The notes beneath the pieces were generated by a model, which was not told the DNA's origin, made no database searches, and worked only from the letters and a program-made list of their open reading frames with translations. Shown piece by piece: positions 19,575 to 28,875 of a stretch of DNA of 64,000 nucleotides. The DNA is from Proteus hauseri ATCC 700826. GTDB taxonomy: Bacteria; Pseudomonadota; Gammaproteobacteria; Enterobacterales; Enterobacteriaceae. The translations under genes and the position numbers were made by a program. Within the stretch, counting starts at the first letter, position 1. Every line of letters begins with the position of its first letter. The stretch spans positions 40,137 to 104,136 of the forward strand of contig NZ_LXEV01000017.1 of NCBI RefSeq assembly GCF_001654965.1. Reading direction: 5' to 3'.

Positions 19575-20801
19575 ATGGATATAATTATTCTAGGTGTTGC
19601 GATGTTTACCCTGATTGTATTGGTGCTAACTGCTTTGATTTTGTTTGCAAAATCAAAGTTGGTCAATACAGGGGATATTGAAGTAGAGGTCAATGGCGAC
19701 CCCGAAAAAAGTTTTCATGCACCAGCAGGTGATAAATTACTCAATGTTTTATCAAACGAAGGTATTTTTATCTCGTCAGCGTGTGGTGGTGGTGGTTCTT
19801 GTGGCCAGTGCCGAGTAAAAGTACTTGATGGTGGTGGTGATATTTTACCCACCGAACTTTCTCATATTAACAAACGTGAAGCTAAAGAAGGGTGTCGTTT
19901 AGCTTGTCAGGTAAACGTCAAAAATAACCTGAAATTAGAACTACCAGAAGAGATTTTTGGTGTTAAAAAATGGGAATGTGAAGTTGTCTCTAATGATAAT
20001 AAAGCAACGTTTATTAAAGAATTAATACTCAAAATTCCAGAGGGTGAGGTTGTTCCTTTCCGTGCTGGTGGCTTTATTCAAATAGAGTGTCCACCTCATA
20101 CAGTACGTTACGAAGATTTTGATGTACCTGAAGAGTACCGTGAAGATTGGGATAAGTTTAATTTATTCCGTTATGTTTCTGATGTAAAAGAGACAACGGT
20201 TCGTGCATATTCTATGGCTAATTACCCTGAAGAGCACGGTATTATCATGTTAAATGTGCGTATTGCAACGCCACCACCTCGTAATCCTGATGTACCACCA
20301 GGAATTATGTCATCTTATATTTGGTCGTTAAAACCGGGTGATAAAGTGACAATTTCCGGACCATTTGGTGAGTTCTTTGCTAAAGAAACCGATGCAGAGA
20401 TGATCTTTATTGGTGGTGGTGCAGGTATGGCACCAATGCGTTCTCATATCTTTGATCAGTTAAAACGCTTACATTCTAAGCGCAAAATTAGCTTCTGGTA
20501 TGGTGCTCGTTCTGTGCGTGAAATGTTCTACACCGAAGATTTCGATATGCTTGCAAAAGAAAACGAAAACTTTACTTGGAATGTCGCGCTTTCTGATGCA
20601 CTACCTGAAGATAATTGGACTGGTTACACTGGCTTTATTCATAATGTGCTTTTTGAAAATTACCTCAAAAATCACCCTGCACCAGAAGATTGTGAATTCT
20701 ATATGTGTGGGCCACCAGTGATGAATGCAGCAGTTATTAAAATGCTGAAAGATTTAGGTGTTGAAGATGAAAATATTATGCTTGATGACTTTGGTGGTTG
20801 A
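19575..20801 (+). CDS. nqrF: Na+-NQR subunit F (NADH dehydrogenase, FAD, 2Fe-2S)
   Basis: A 408-residue electron-input subunit. An N-terminal membrane helix (about 3-24) is followed by a ferredoxin domain with Cys ligands in [14 protein letters not shown] and a fourth Cys in GCRLACQ. The FAD site RAYSMANYP and the NADH-binding domain with [12 protein letters not shown] come next. It passes electrons from NADH via FAD to the 2Fe-2S centre and on to the NqrDE iron. RBS GGGTGAG precedes it. Confidence 0.97.
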   Translation: MDIIILGVAMFTLIVLVLTALILFAKSKLVNTGDIEVEVNGDPEKSFHAPAGDKLLNVLSNEGIFISSACGGGGSCGQCRVKVLDGGGDILPTELSHINKREAKEGCRLACQVNVKNNLKLELPEEIFGVKKWECEVVSNDNKATFIKELILKIPEGEVVPFRAGGFIQIECPPHTVRYEDFDVPEEYREDWDKFNLFRYVSDVKETTVRAYSMANYPEEHGIIMLNVRIATPPPRNPDVPPGIMSSYIWSLKPGDKVTISGPFGEFFAKETDAEMIFIGGGAGMAPMRSHIFDQLKRLHSKRKISFWYGARSVREMFYTEDFDMLAKENENFTWNVALSDALPEDNWTGYTGFIHNVLFENYLKNHPAPEDCEFYMCGPPVMNAAVIKMLKDLGVEDENIMLDDFGG

Positions 20802-20834
20802 TCCAAATTCTCTATAAAGCATGAATGAAATGAC

Positions 20835-20858
20835 AAGCGCCCACATCTGTGGGCGCTT
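20835..20858 (+). other. Strong hairpin between nqrF and apbE without a U-tract
   Basis: AAGCGCCCACA pairs perfectly with TGTGGGCGCTT around a 2-base turn. No T-run follows on either strand, so it is unlikely to be a simple intrinsic terminator. It may protect the upstream nqr mRNA or set the nqr:apbE ratio by processing or partial termination. Confidence 0.6.
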
Positions 20859-20877
20859 ATGATCAGAAGAGAGAGTT

Positions 20878-21900
20878 ATGTTAAAAACAAAGATGATAAA
20901 TTGGATAGTGATGGTGTTTGCGCTGGTATTATTATCTGCATGTGGTGAAAAACAGCAGGTATTAGAAGGCGAAACAATGGGAACTTATTACTCGATTAAA
21001 TATGTTCCTGATAGTAATTCACCTCCACAGGCCGTCTTACAGACAGAAATTGATCGTATTCTTGAAGAAGTTAATGATCAGATGTCAACATATCGTCCTC
21101 ATTCTGAATTAAGTCGTTTCAACCAAAGCCGTGAAATCAATACACCATTTCCTGTTTCAGCAGCAACCGCAAAAGTGGTGAGTGAAGCCATTCGCATTAA
21201 CAAAATGACTGATGGCGCATTAGATGTCACCGTTGGGCCTTTGGTTAATTTATGGGGGTTTGGTCCCGAAGGCCGTTTTACTCATCAACCTTCAGAAGAT
21301 GAGTTAGAAAAACGTAAACAGTGGATTGGTATTGATTATCTAACAGTGGAAGGTAACTCATTAATTAAAAAAATTCCTGAGCTTTATGTCGATTTATCTT
21401 CTATTGCTAAAGGTTATGGTGTTGATGTCGTTGCAGAGTATTTGATCTCTCAAAATATCACTAATTATATGGTGGATATTGGTGGAGAAGTAAGAACTCA
21501 GGGCGTGAATGGTAACGATAAACGCTGGCGTATCGCGATAGAAAAGCCAGCTAATGACGGTACCAATCAAAGCGTACAATTAATAATTGAACCGGGTGAT
21601 AATTCAATTGCCACCTCTGGTGATTATCGTAATTACTTTGAAGAAGATGGAATACGTTTTTCTCATACTATTGACCCAACAACTGGCCGTCCTATTAAGC
21701 ATAACCTTGCGTCAATTACAGTGATTGTACCAAATTGTATGAGCGCTGATGGCATTTCAACAGGGTTAAACGTATTAGGGCCAGTAAAAGGCTTAGAAGT
21801 CGCGAATGAGCTAAATATTCCTGTCTTTATGATAGTTAAAACTGAAAAGGGGTTTGAAGAGCGTTATAGTAAGGCATTCGCCCCATTTTTGAAAAAATAG
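20878..21900 (+). CDS. apbE: FAD:protein FMN transferase (ApbE lipoprotein)
   Basis: A 340-residue lipoprotein with lipobox LLSAC at about residues 18-22, anchored on the periplasmic side. ApbE moves FMN from FAD onto the Thr of SGAT motifs in NqrB and NqrC, which are encoded just upstream. The family signatures GETMGTYYSI near 31, DLSSIAKGYGVD near 171 and ATSGDYRNYF near 243 are present. It lies 76 bp after nqrF, beyond a hairpin, and is followed by nqrM after 19 bp. Confidence 0.95.
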   Translation: MLKTKMINWIVMVFALVLLSACGEKQQVLEGETMGTYYSIKYVPDSNSPPQAVLQTEIDRILEEVNDQMSTYRPHSELSRFNQSREINTPFPVSAATAKVVSEAIRINKMTDGALDVTVGPLVNLWGFGPEGRFTHQPSEDELEKRKQWIGIDYLTVEGNSLIKKIPELYVDLSSIAKGYGVDVVAEYLISQNITNYMVDIGGEVRTQGVNGNDKRWRIAIEKPANDGTNQSVQLIIEPGDNSIATSGDYRNYFEEDGIRFSHTIDPTTGRPIKHNLASITVIVPNCMSADGISTGLNVLGPVKGLEVANELNIPVFMIVKTEKGFEERYSKAFAPFLKK

Positions 21901-21919
21901 AATTTAAGGAGAGAAGGTT

Positions 21920-22147
21920 ATGTTAAAAATATTTCTTTTTGCCTTCATCTTGTTCCTGCTGGCATTTTTTGGCATGGCGTTAGGTTATATTGTTAAACGC
22001 AAAAGTATTCAAGGTAGCTGTGGTGGTTTAGGTTCTATTGGTATTGAAAAAGAGTGCGATTGTCCAGAACCTTGTGATGCACGTAAAAAGCGAATGGCAA
22101 AAGAAGCTGCTCGTCAGGAAGTATTAAATAAAAATCGTATTTTATAA
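21920..22147 (+). CDS. nqrM: Na+-NQR maturation protein NqrM
   Basis: A 75-residue protein with one N-terminal membrane helix (about 3-25) and a Cys-rich tail, SCGGLGSIGIEKECDCPEPC. This is the NqrM (DUF539) pattern. NqrM is needed for Na+-NQR assembly, thought to deliver iron to the Cys site in NqrD/NqrE. RBS AAGGAGAG lies just upstream. It is the last gene of the operon before a strong terminator. Confidence 0.93.
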   Translation: MLKIFLFAFILFLLAFFGMALGYIVKRKSIQGSCGGLGSIGIEKECDCPEPCDARKKRMAKEAARQEVLNKNRIL

Positions 22148-22222
22148 ATTGAATTGAAAGTGATAGATAAGTAAATAGTTTGGTATCGCCGCTATTATTT
22201 AATCGATCAACATAAATCAAAT

Positions 22223-22262
22223 AAAAAGAGTGACGCTAATATTTAACGTCACTCTTTTTTCT
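22223..22262 (+). terminator. Terminator of the nqr-apbE-nqrM operon
   Basis: A 13-bp stem (22223-22235 with 22247-22259) is followed by T-rich DNA. The left arm begins with five A, so it can also stop minus-strand transcription from the GDPD-like gene; it is probably bidirectional. Confidence 0.85.
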
Positions 22263-22294
22263 TATAAATAATTGGAAATGTTATAACTAAAATA

Positions 22295-23167
22295 TTAATC
22301 TTTTTTAAAGCTCTTCATATTCGCAGGCGAATCAACCATAACGGCGTCAGCACCTAATTGTGTGGCTTGATCATAGTCTTTTTCTGTGTTGATACCAAAC
22401 AGAACGATATGTGCATTGCCACCCGCACGAAAACAAGACATAGCATCTTTATTCCAACTTAAAACAGATGCTGATTTTGCTTCGCCTAATGTGTATTTTT
22501 CTACGACTTCAACTTTACGGTGTAGTTCTAATCCGTACCAACGAGTCACATCAAGATTTTCTGGTAACAAGCAAATTTGCCCCATTGTAATGTTTGCCAG
22601 AATGTCACGAGTGACATCTCGGCTTTCAAACCGCTGTACATTATCAGGTAATGCATCAAGGAATTTGGTATTCGTTGAATAAACGCGGGTACGATGTAGT
22701 GCATTATTGCGATTTAATACAGTTGCTAATGCATTACCTTGTCTGACAGGATCAGCATCAGGTGATTTTAAATCGAGATAGAATTGCGTGTTTGGGAACT
22801 GAGTTAGAATATATTCTAACGTTGGGATAGTAATGCCCTTGTTACGATAAGGGTATTGTTGTTTTTCACCGTATTGATAGCCCGCGTCTAATTTTGCTAA
22901 CTCTTCAGCTGTGAATTGAGAAATAACACCTTGTTCATTTGTTAGGCTCTTTAAATCACTCGGTCGATAAAGCACAGGGATATTATCTTTTGATAATTGT
23001 AGCGTTATCCAAATGGCATCCGCTTGGTTATTGAGCGCTGTTTTTATAGCGATTTCAGTATTTTCAGGGGCGTCCGCAGCGCCCCCTCTATGTGCAATAA
23101 TTTTAGGAGAGGCCATAAGAAAAATAGAATAAAAAAAGAGAGAAGTTGCGATGAATAATTTAACCAT
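22295..23167 (-). CDS. Secreted glycerophosphodiester phosphodiesterase-like protein, catalytic residues altered
   Basis: A 290-residue protein with a signal peptide (about 1-19, MVKLFIATSLFFYSIFLMA) and a GDPD TIM barrel. IIAHRGGAADAPENTEIAI matches the HRG..PENT signature and the C-terminal ADAVMVDSP block is typical. The normal ExD metal pair and the catalytic HD are replaced: ADAIWITLQ where xxxLExDV is usual, and VLYRPSDL where VxxHDxTL is usual. A dead or altered-specificity enzyme is likely. True GDPDs hydrolyse glycerophosphodiesters to glycerol 3-phosphate and an alcohol. It stands alone between the nqr operon and dinB. Confidence 0.78.
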   Translation of the reverse strand: MVKLFIATSLFFYSIFLMASPKIIAHRGGAADAPENTEIAIKTALNNQADAIWITLQLSKDNIPVLYRPSDLKSLTNEQGVISQFTAEELAKLDAGYQYGEKQQYPYRNKGITIPTLEYILTQFPNTQFYLDLKSPDADPVRQGNALATVLNRNNALHRTRVYSTNTKFLDALPDNVQRFESRDVTRDILANITMGQICLLPENLDVTRWYGLELHRKVEVVEKYTLGEAKSASVLSWNKDAMSCFRAGGNAHIVLFGINTEKDYDQATQLGADAVMVDSPANMKSFKKD

Positions 23168-23374
23168 GAAAATTCATTTCCTTGTTTTATATGGTTATTT
23201 ACATGAATGTATGAATAACAAAAAATAAATTCAGAGCAAGTAAGGCAGCAAAAAACAATCTATCATCTCTTTGTGACAATTCTATAACTAAACGGACTTA
23301 TTCAGAGTTTTATGAGAAAAACACCCTAAATGAGGGAGCATAAACAAGGATAAAAATTGTAGTTAATATTCAAT

Positions 23375-23394
23375 TGCTGTATATTTAAACAGTA
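23375..23394. promoter_or_regulatory. LexA box upstream of dinB
   Basis: TGCTGTATATTTAAACAGTA carries the CTGT-N8-ACAG SOS box, close to the consensus TACTGTATATATATACAGTA. It ends 20 bp before the dinB start codon, so LexA binding would block dinB transcription. Confidence 0.9.
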
Positions 23395-23414
23395 AATTAT
23401 TGAGAGTGAATTGT

Positions 23415-24470
23415 ATGCGTAAAATTATTCATGTTGATATGGATTGTTTCTATGCTGCGATTGAAATGCGAGATAACCCAGCATTAAAAGATATTCCTAT
23501 TGCTGTGGGAGGAAATGCATCTAGGCGTGGCGTTATTTGTACTGCAAATTATCCTGCACGCCGTTTTGGTGTACGTAGCGCGATGTCTACAGCCAATGCC
23601 CTTAAGCTTTGCCCTCACTTAACCGTATTACCGGGTAGAATGGCACTATATAAAGAAACATCAGTAAGGATCCGCCAAATTTTCTCTCGTTATACTGATC
23701 TCATTGAGCCGCTTTCACTTGATGAAGCTTACCTTGATGTTTCCGATAGTGTGCACTGTCAGGGGTCAGCGACGTTAATTGCTCAAACGATCCGCCAACA
23801 AATTTTTGATGAATTACATTTAACCGCATCTGCTGGAATAGCACCGATTAAGTTCTTAGCCAAAATTGCCTCTGATATTAATAAACCCAATGGACAATTT
23901 GTTATTACACCAGAACAAATGGACGACTTTATTTTAACGTTACCACTGAATAAAATTCCTGGGGTAGGTAAAGTGACTTTTACGCGATTACAAGAAATGG
24001 GATTAAAAACTTGTGCTGATATTCGCCGTACTGACGTTATTTCTTTAGTTAAAGCGTTGGGAAAATTTGGACAGAATTTATGGGAGCGTAGTCATGGCAT
24101 TGATGAGCGTTTAATAAATCCAGATAGGTTAAGAAAATCAGTTGGCGTAGAACGTACTTTTGCTGAAGATATTAATTCATGGGATGAGTGTCGTAAGTTA
24201 CTTGATGGGCTATATGACGAATTAGAAAAACGATTAATAAAAGTAAAACCGGATTTACGCATTGCTAGACAGGGTGTAAAACTAAAGTTCGATGATTTTC
24301 AATTAACTACACAAGAACATACGCATCCTATTTTAGAAAAAGAAGATCTCGTTAAAATTGCTTATCAAGCTTGGCATGAACGTAGAAATGGGCGAGGAGT
24401 GAGATTAGTTGGATTTCATGTCACATTACAAGATCCTCAAATCGAACGGCAACTTCTTTTAGCGTTATGA
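23415..24470 (+). CDS. dinB: DNA polymerase IV
   Basis: A 351-residue Y-family polymerase, the length of E. coli DinB. It performs error-prone translesion synthesis in the SOS response. The catalytic acidic residues are Asp8 (HVDMDCFYAA) and Asp103/Glu104 (SLDEAYLDV). Start at ATG 23415 is preferred over the in-frame TTG at 23400, because GAGAG lies 8 bases upstream and the protein begins exactly MRKIIHVDMD. A LexA box overlaps the promoter. It is convergent with pepD. Confidence 0.97.
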   Translation: MRKIIHVDMDCFYAAIEMRDNPALKDIPIAVGGNASRRGVICTANYPARRFGVRSAMSTANALKLCPHLTVLPGRMALYKETSVRIRQIFSRYTDLIEPLSLDEAYLDVSDSVHCQGSATLIAQTIRQQIFDELHLTASAGIAPIKFLAKIASDINKPNGQFVITPEQMDDFILTLPLNKIPGVGKVTFTRLQEMGLKTCADIRRTDVISLVKALGKFGQNLWERSHGIDERLINPDRLRKSVGVERTFAEDINSWDECRKLLDGLYDELEKRLIKVKPDLRIARQGVKLKFDDFQLTTQEHTHPILEKEDLVKIAYQAWHERRNGRGVRLVGFHVTLQDPQIERQLLLAL

Positions 24471-24480
24471 ATATTAAAAT

Positions 24481-24507
24481 AAAACCCGCAATTGCGGGTT
24501 TTATTTT
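24481..24507. terminator. Bidirectional terminator between dinB and pepD
   Basis: AAAACCCGCAA/TTGCGGGTTTT is a perfect 22-bp palindrome with A and T tails, placed between the convergent dinB and pepD stops. It can serve both genes. Confidence 0.88.
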
Positions 24508-24525
24508 GGCTACAGCTCAGTGTTA

Positions 24526-25983
24526 TTATTTAGCAGGGATTGCTTTTAAAATTGCTGTTAATAACTGCCAGTATTGACCTACGCTCTTAATATGAACGCG
24601 TTCATCTGGTGAGTGTGCACCACGAATCGTTGGACCAATAGAAACCATATCCATATCTGGGTAAGGTTTTTTGAATAAGCCACATTCAAGACCTGCGTGG
24701 ATCACCATGATGTTTGGCACTTTATCAAATAATTGCTGATAAGTGTCACGCACTAGGTGCATTACAGGAGAATCCGCATCCGGTTTCCAACCTGGGTAGC
24801 CACCTTTGCTTTCGATATCTGCTTTAGCAAGTTTTGCTAATGCTGTCAGCATACTAACAACATAAGTTTTACCACTATCAATCAGAGAGCGAATTAAACA
24901 AAGGATCTCAATTTTATTATCAACAATGCTGACAACACCTACGTTTAATGAGGTTTCAACGACACCTGCAACGTCATCACTCATACGAATAACACCATTT
25001 GGCATTGCATTCAGTAGATTGATAAAACGTTGTTGGCAATCAGCAGAGAAAGCTTGTTTATCTGTAGTGGTATCAATTAATTCAACTTTTAGATTTTTTT
25101 CAGCAATAGCTAATTCGCTTTTTAATAAAGCTTCAAATTTTTCTTTAAGCGCTTCTAACTTGCTAACGTTTTCAGATGGAACAGCAAATACAATATTCGC
25201 TTCACGAGGAATAGCATTACGCAGTGTACCACCGTGGAAATCAATTAATTTCAGTGATAATTCGTCTGCATGACCCGCTAAGAATCGCGCTAATAATTTA
25301 TTAGCGTTACCTAAACCTAAATGGATATCACCACCAGAGTGACCACCGTTTAAGCCTTTTAACACGAGTTGTTTTACGACATGATTGGCAGGAATAGCGT
25401 CATAAGAGAGGCTTACTGTGGTTTTAACATCAATACCACCAGCACAACCCATATAGATTTCGCCTTCTTCTTCTGAGTCAGTGTTGATCAGGATATCTGC
25501 TTGCAACCAACCTGGTTGTAAACCGAAAGCACCATCCATACCCGTTTCTTCGGTCATGGTTAAAAGTACTTCTAATGGGCCGTGTTTTACAGTGTCATCA
25601 GCCAGTACAGCAAGTGCAGATGCCATACCTACGCCGTTATCCGCACCCAGTGTAGTACCTTTTGCTTTGATCCACTCACCATCAACATAAGGTTGAATCG
25701 GATCTTTAGTAAAATCGTGTTCAGTATCGTTATTTTTTTGTGGCACCATATCTAAGTGTGCTTGTAAAACAACGGTTTTACGATCTTCCATGCCTTTGGT
25801 TGCTGGCTTGCGAATTAAAATATTACCGACAGCATCACGTTCAGCAAAAAGGCCTTTTTCAGCGGCCCAAGAAAGAATATGAGAGGCTAAGGCTTCTTCA
25901 TGATGTGATGGATGTGGAATAGAACAAATTTTTGCAAAAATATCCCATAGTGGTTGTGGGGATAGAGTAGATAGTTCAGACAC
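24526..25983 (-). CDS. pepD: Aminoacyl-histidine dipeptidase (peptidase D)
   Basis: A 485-residue M20-family metallopeptidase, exactly the E. coli length. It cleaves Xaa-His dipeptides such as carnosine in the cytosol with two zinc ions. Ligand motifs are AHLDMVPQ near residue 79, GADNGVGMA near 117, and TEETGMDGA near 147. It is divergent from gpt, as in E. coli (pepD-gpt). Confidence 0.96.
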   Translation of the reverse strand: MSELSTLSPQPLWDIFAKICSIPHPSHHEEALASHILSWAAEKGLFAERDAVGNILIRKPATKGMEDRKTVVLQAHLDMVPQKNNDTEHDFTKDPIQPYVDGEWIKAKGTTLGADNGVGMASALAVLADDTVKHGPLEVLLTMTEETGMDGAFGLQPGWLQADILINTDSEEEGEIYMGCAGGIDVKTTVSLSYDAIPANHVVKQLVLKGLNGGHSGGDIHLGLGNANKLLARFLAGHADELSLKLIDFHGGTLRNAIPREANIVFAVPSENVSKLEALKEKFEALLKSELAIAEKNLKVELIDTTTDKQAFSADCQQRFINLLNAMPNGVIRMSDDVAGVVETSLNVGVVSIVDNKIEILCLIRSLIDSGKTYVVSMLTALAKLAKADIESKGGYPGWKPDADSPVMHLVRDTYQQLFDKVPNIMVIHAGLECGLFKKPYPDMDMVSIGPTIRGAHSPDERVHIKSVGQYWQLLTAILKAIPAK

Positions 25984-26336
25984 GATGAATCTCCTATAAC
26001 AGCATCTGTGTTATGAATAGCCTACCGCTTTATTTAAGGGTTAGCTTTATTATTCTGAGCGTTATACGCCAATGTAACCGAGAATATCATTTTATTTTGA
26101 GGAATGCGTCATTCTATTCATATCTCTATCTAAGAAATTAGATCTCTATGTAAGATTAATATTTTATATAGTTTGTTTTATAGTCAAAAAAAGACTTGTT
26201 AGTAAAAAATGAGAATAATCTCGTCAGATTTCACCTTTTCTCTGGTTTTTAGGTGCTTAAATCACTATAATCTCGCGCAACCTTTTTTTCCGCAAAAAAG
26301 CTTCTCTCGAATTCAAGTAGCTAGGATCACAATATT
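25984..26336. other. Divergent intergenic region, pepD / gpt
   Basis: AT-rich, no credible ORF. A TATAAT at 26266-26271 is a plausible -10 for gpt, 65 bp before its start, although no good -35 precedes it. An A/T inverted repeat around 26282-26301 sits in the gpt leader. No known operator was recognised. Confidence 0.45.
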
Positions 26337-26798
26337 ATGAGCGAAAAATATGTTGTAACGTGGGATATGTTGCAAATACATGCCCGTCAATTGGCGCAAC
26401 GTTTATTACCAGTCGAACAATGGACAGGCATTATAGCTGTCAGCCGCGGGGGATTAGTTCCTGCTGCATTACTTGCTCGTGAATTAGGTATCCGTCATGT
26501 GGATACTGTCTGCATTTCTAGCTATGATCACGATCATCAGCGTGACCTCAAAATCTTAAAAAAAGCAGAAGGCGATGGTGAAGGCTTTATCGTCGTTGAT
26601 GATTTAGTCGATACTGGCGGCACAGCTAAAGTTATTCGTGATATGTATCCCAAAGCCCACTTTGTGACTATCTTTGCTAAGCCTGAAGGTAGCCCATTAG
26701 TTGATGATTTTGTGATTTCTATTCCACAAAATACTTGGATTGAGCAACCTTGGGATATGGGTGTTGCTTTCATTCCACCAGTATGTGACCAAAAATAA
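26337..26798 (+). CDS. gpt: Xanthine-guanine phosphoribosyltransferase
   Basis: A 153-residue purine salvage enzyme (E. coli Gpt is 152). It transfers ribose 5-phosphate from PRPP to guanine, xanthine and, weakly, hypoxanthine. [15 protein letters not shown] (about 37-51) and the PRPP loop [12 protein letters not shown] (about 86-97) are diagnostic. It lies between pepD and frsA, as in E. coli, and is followed by a hairpin terminator. Confidence 0.97.
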   Translation: MSEKYVVTWDMLQIHARQLAQRLLPVEQWTGIIAVSRGGLVPAALLARELGIRHVDTVCISSYDHDHQRDLKILKKAEGDGEGFIVVDDLVDTGGTAKVIRDMYPKAHFVTIFAKPEGSPLVDDFVISIPQNTWIEQPWDMGVAFIPPVCDQK

Positions 26799-26850
26799 AT
26801 TCTATAGCGAGTCATTAATTTAAATTACAAACTAATGACAGTTATGAAAA

Positions 26851-26886
26851 AGTCCTCGCATTTCTTTAATGTGGGGATTTTTTTTA
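26851..26886 (+). terminator. Terminator of gpt
   Basis: A 12-bp stem, with three G-U pairs, joins 26851-26862 and 26868-26879 and is followed by about eight T. It lies 52 bp after the gpt stop. Confidence 0.8.
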
Positions 26887-27040
26887 CTTGTTTACCTGAC
26901 TGCCTATTTTTATCCTTATCAATATTATGCTTGAGTGCTGTCGAATGGTGTGATTAGCACAGTACAAGCTGATTTCATGCTATGATGAATTCAGACATTT
27001 TATCCCCTTTTTATTGGATACCCACTGATTGATGAGTGAT

Positions 27041-28291
27041 ATGGCAAACAATACAAACCTTTCTGAAACACTGTTTAAACCTCGTGCAAAACATGCAGAA
27101 ACATCAACGTTAATACAGTACACACACCCAAAAACGAATATCAATACGCATTCAATACTCAATGGGACGAGTCAACAGAATTGGTATCGTACTATTCAGC
27201 GATTATTGTGGATTTGGCGTGGTATTTCTCCAATTGAAATAGAAGAGGTACTGAGTCGAATCGCCGTTCTTGATGCACCTCGTAGTGATGAAAAATTTAT
27301 TGATACTGTTGTGGGGTATCGCCGCGGTGGTTGGTCGTTTGAGTGGTCACACCAAGCGATGATTTGGCAACAAAAAGCGTTGAGAGAAGAATCTGGTGAT
27401 GCAGCAGCAGATTGTTGGTTACGCGCTGCTAATCTTTATAGTATTGCCGCTTATCCATTTATTAATGGTGATTTTCTTGCTGATCAAGCCGTTGTTTTAG
27501 CAATGAAAGCATTTGAAAACTCAATGAAGTTTTCTTCTTTTGAAGTGAAAAAATTAACGTTCAAATTAGCAGGCAAAGGAAATACAACCGGTTTTCTTCA
27601 TCTACCTAAAGATTGCCGAGGGCCTTATCCAACAGTGATTTTTTGTGGTGGATTAGACGGTCTTCAAAGTGATTATGTTAGCTTTTTTAGAGATTACCTT
27701 TCACCTAAAGGTATCGCAATGCTGACGTTAGATATGCCTTCAATTGGTTATTCATCAAAACAGAAACTCACTGAAGATACTTGCCAACTTCAAGGTGAAG
27801 TATTGACTCAACTTTCTGAAATACCTTGGGTTGATCATACCCGTATCGGTGTAATGGGGTTTCGCTTTGGTGCAAATATTGCCGTTCGTTTGGCATATAT
27901 TTATCCGAAGTTAATTAAAGGTGTGGTGGCATTAGGACCTCTTATTCACGCTTTCTTTACCCAAGCAGAGTTACAGAAAAAAATTCCAGTTATGTATCTT
28001 GATGTTTTAGCGAGCCGATTGGGGTTATGGAATATAGATGAAAATAACCTACGTTTATCATTAAGTAGCTATTCGTTGAAAAACCAAGGATTAATTGGCA
28101 GAAGAATTCCTGTGCCTATGATGGGGGTGTATTGGAAAGGGGATGAAATTAGCCCTAAAGAGGATTCTCAGCTAATTGCTCGCTCTTCAATGGATGGCGA
28201 TATTCTTGCTATTAATGAAAAACCGCTTTATGAGGGGTTAGAGTTAGCGTTACAAAAGAGTGCAGATTGGATCTATAATAAATTAATATAA
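27041..28291 (+). CDS. frsA: Esterase FrsA (YafA)
   Basis: A 416-residue alpha/beta-hydrolase-fold protein; E. coli FrsA is 414. FrsA binds dephosphorylated IIA-Glc of the PTS and was proposed to shift cells toward fermentation; esterase activity has been reported for the family. The nucleophile elbow reads GFRFG rather than GxSxG, as in E. coli. FCGGLDGLQSDY and PMMGVYWKGD are conserved. I use ATG 27041 (MANNTNLSETLFKPR), which aligns with the E. coli start. TTG 27029 and ATG 27032 are in frame upstream. It lies between gpt and crl. Confidence 0.93.
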   Translation: MANNTNLSETLFKPRAKHAETSTLIQYTHPKTNINTHSILNGTSQQNWYRTIQRLLWIWRGISPIEIEEVLSRIAVLDAPRSDEKFIDTVVGYRRGGWSFEWSHQAMIWQQKALREESGDAAADCWLRAANLYSIAAYPFINGDFLADQAVVLAMKAFENSMKFSSFEVKKLTFKLAGKGNTTGFLHLPKDCRGPYPTVIFCGGLDGLQSDYVSFFRDYLSPKGIAMLTLDMPSIGYSSKQKLTEDTCQLQGEVLTQLSEIPWVDHTRIGVMGFRFGANIAVRLAYIYPKLIKGVVALGPLIHAFFTQAELQKKIPVMYLDVLASRLGLWNIDENNLRLSLSSYSLKNQGLIGRRIPVPMMGVYWKGDEISPKEDSQLIARSSMDGDILAINEKPLYEGLELALQKSADWIYNKLI

Positions 28292-28362
28292 TTAATTTTA
28301 AACAATAACTTGCTAATTATATTAGATTAGATAACAGTAGGGTCTCTAAGGAGACTGAATTT

Positions 28363-28764
28363 ATGACTTTATCTTTGAACCCTACCCAAGGTAAGTTGTT
28401 GAAGCGTTTTGCTCAAATTGGACCTTATATCCGAGAGCAACAATGCAAAGATAGCCAGTTCTTTTTTGACTGTTTAGCTGTTTGTGTTAATAAGAAAGCC
28501 GCACCAGAAAAACGTGAGTTTTGGGGCTGGTGGATGGAATTAAAACGCAACAATGAGCAACTTGTTTATTATTATCAAGTTGGGCTATTTGATAAAAATG
28601 GTGACTGGATTAATCAGACCATAAATAAAAGTGATGTTACAGAATCAATAAATGAAACACTCATTCGTTTTCATGGTTTCTTGCAAACAGCTGTAAGCGA
28701 ATTAGAGATGTCATTGTCACCCGATGAAAAAATGAACAAATTTCCTCTTCCCCTTAAGCCCTAA
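28363..28764 (+). CDS. crl: Sigma factor-binding protein Crl
   Basis: A 133-residue protein that binds sigma-S and helps it join core RNA polymerase, boosting stationary-phase and curli gene expression. It begins MTLSLNPTQGKLLKRFAQIGPYIRE and has the conserved FFDCLAVC, REFWGWWMEL and YYQVGLFD segments. AAGGAG lies upstream. frsA precedes and proBA follows, as in E. coli except that phoE is missing between crl and proB. Its stop codon is part of a small hairpin (28758-28778). Confidence 0.95.
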   Translation: MTLSLNPTQGKLLKRFAQIGPYIREQQCKDSQFFFDCLAVCVNKKAAPEKREFWGWWMELKRNNEQLVYYYQVGLFDKNGDWINQTINKSDVTESINETLIRFHGFLQTAVSELEMSLSPDEKMNKFPLPLKP

Positions 28765-28875
28765 TTTTGTGTTAGGGCAACTTTTCATAGATTTTGCGTT
28801 ATGTCGGTTGGCATAACGCTTCTCTCCTGATAAAACTGTGTATGATCTTTTAAATCAACAAAAATGGTAAATGTT

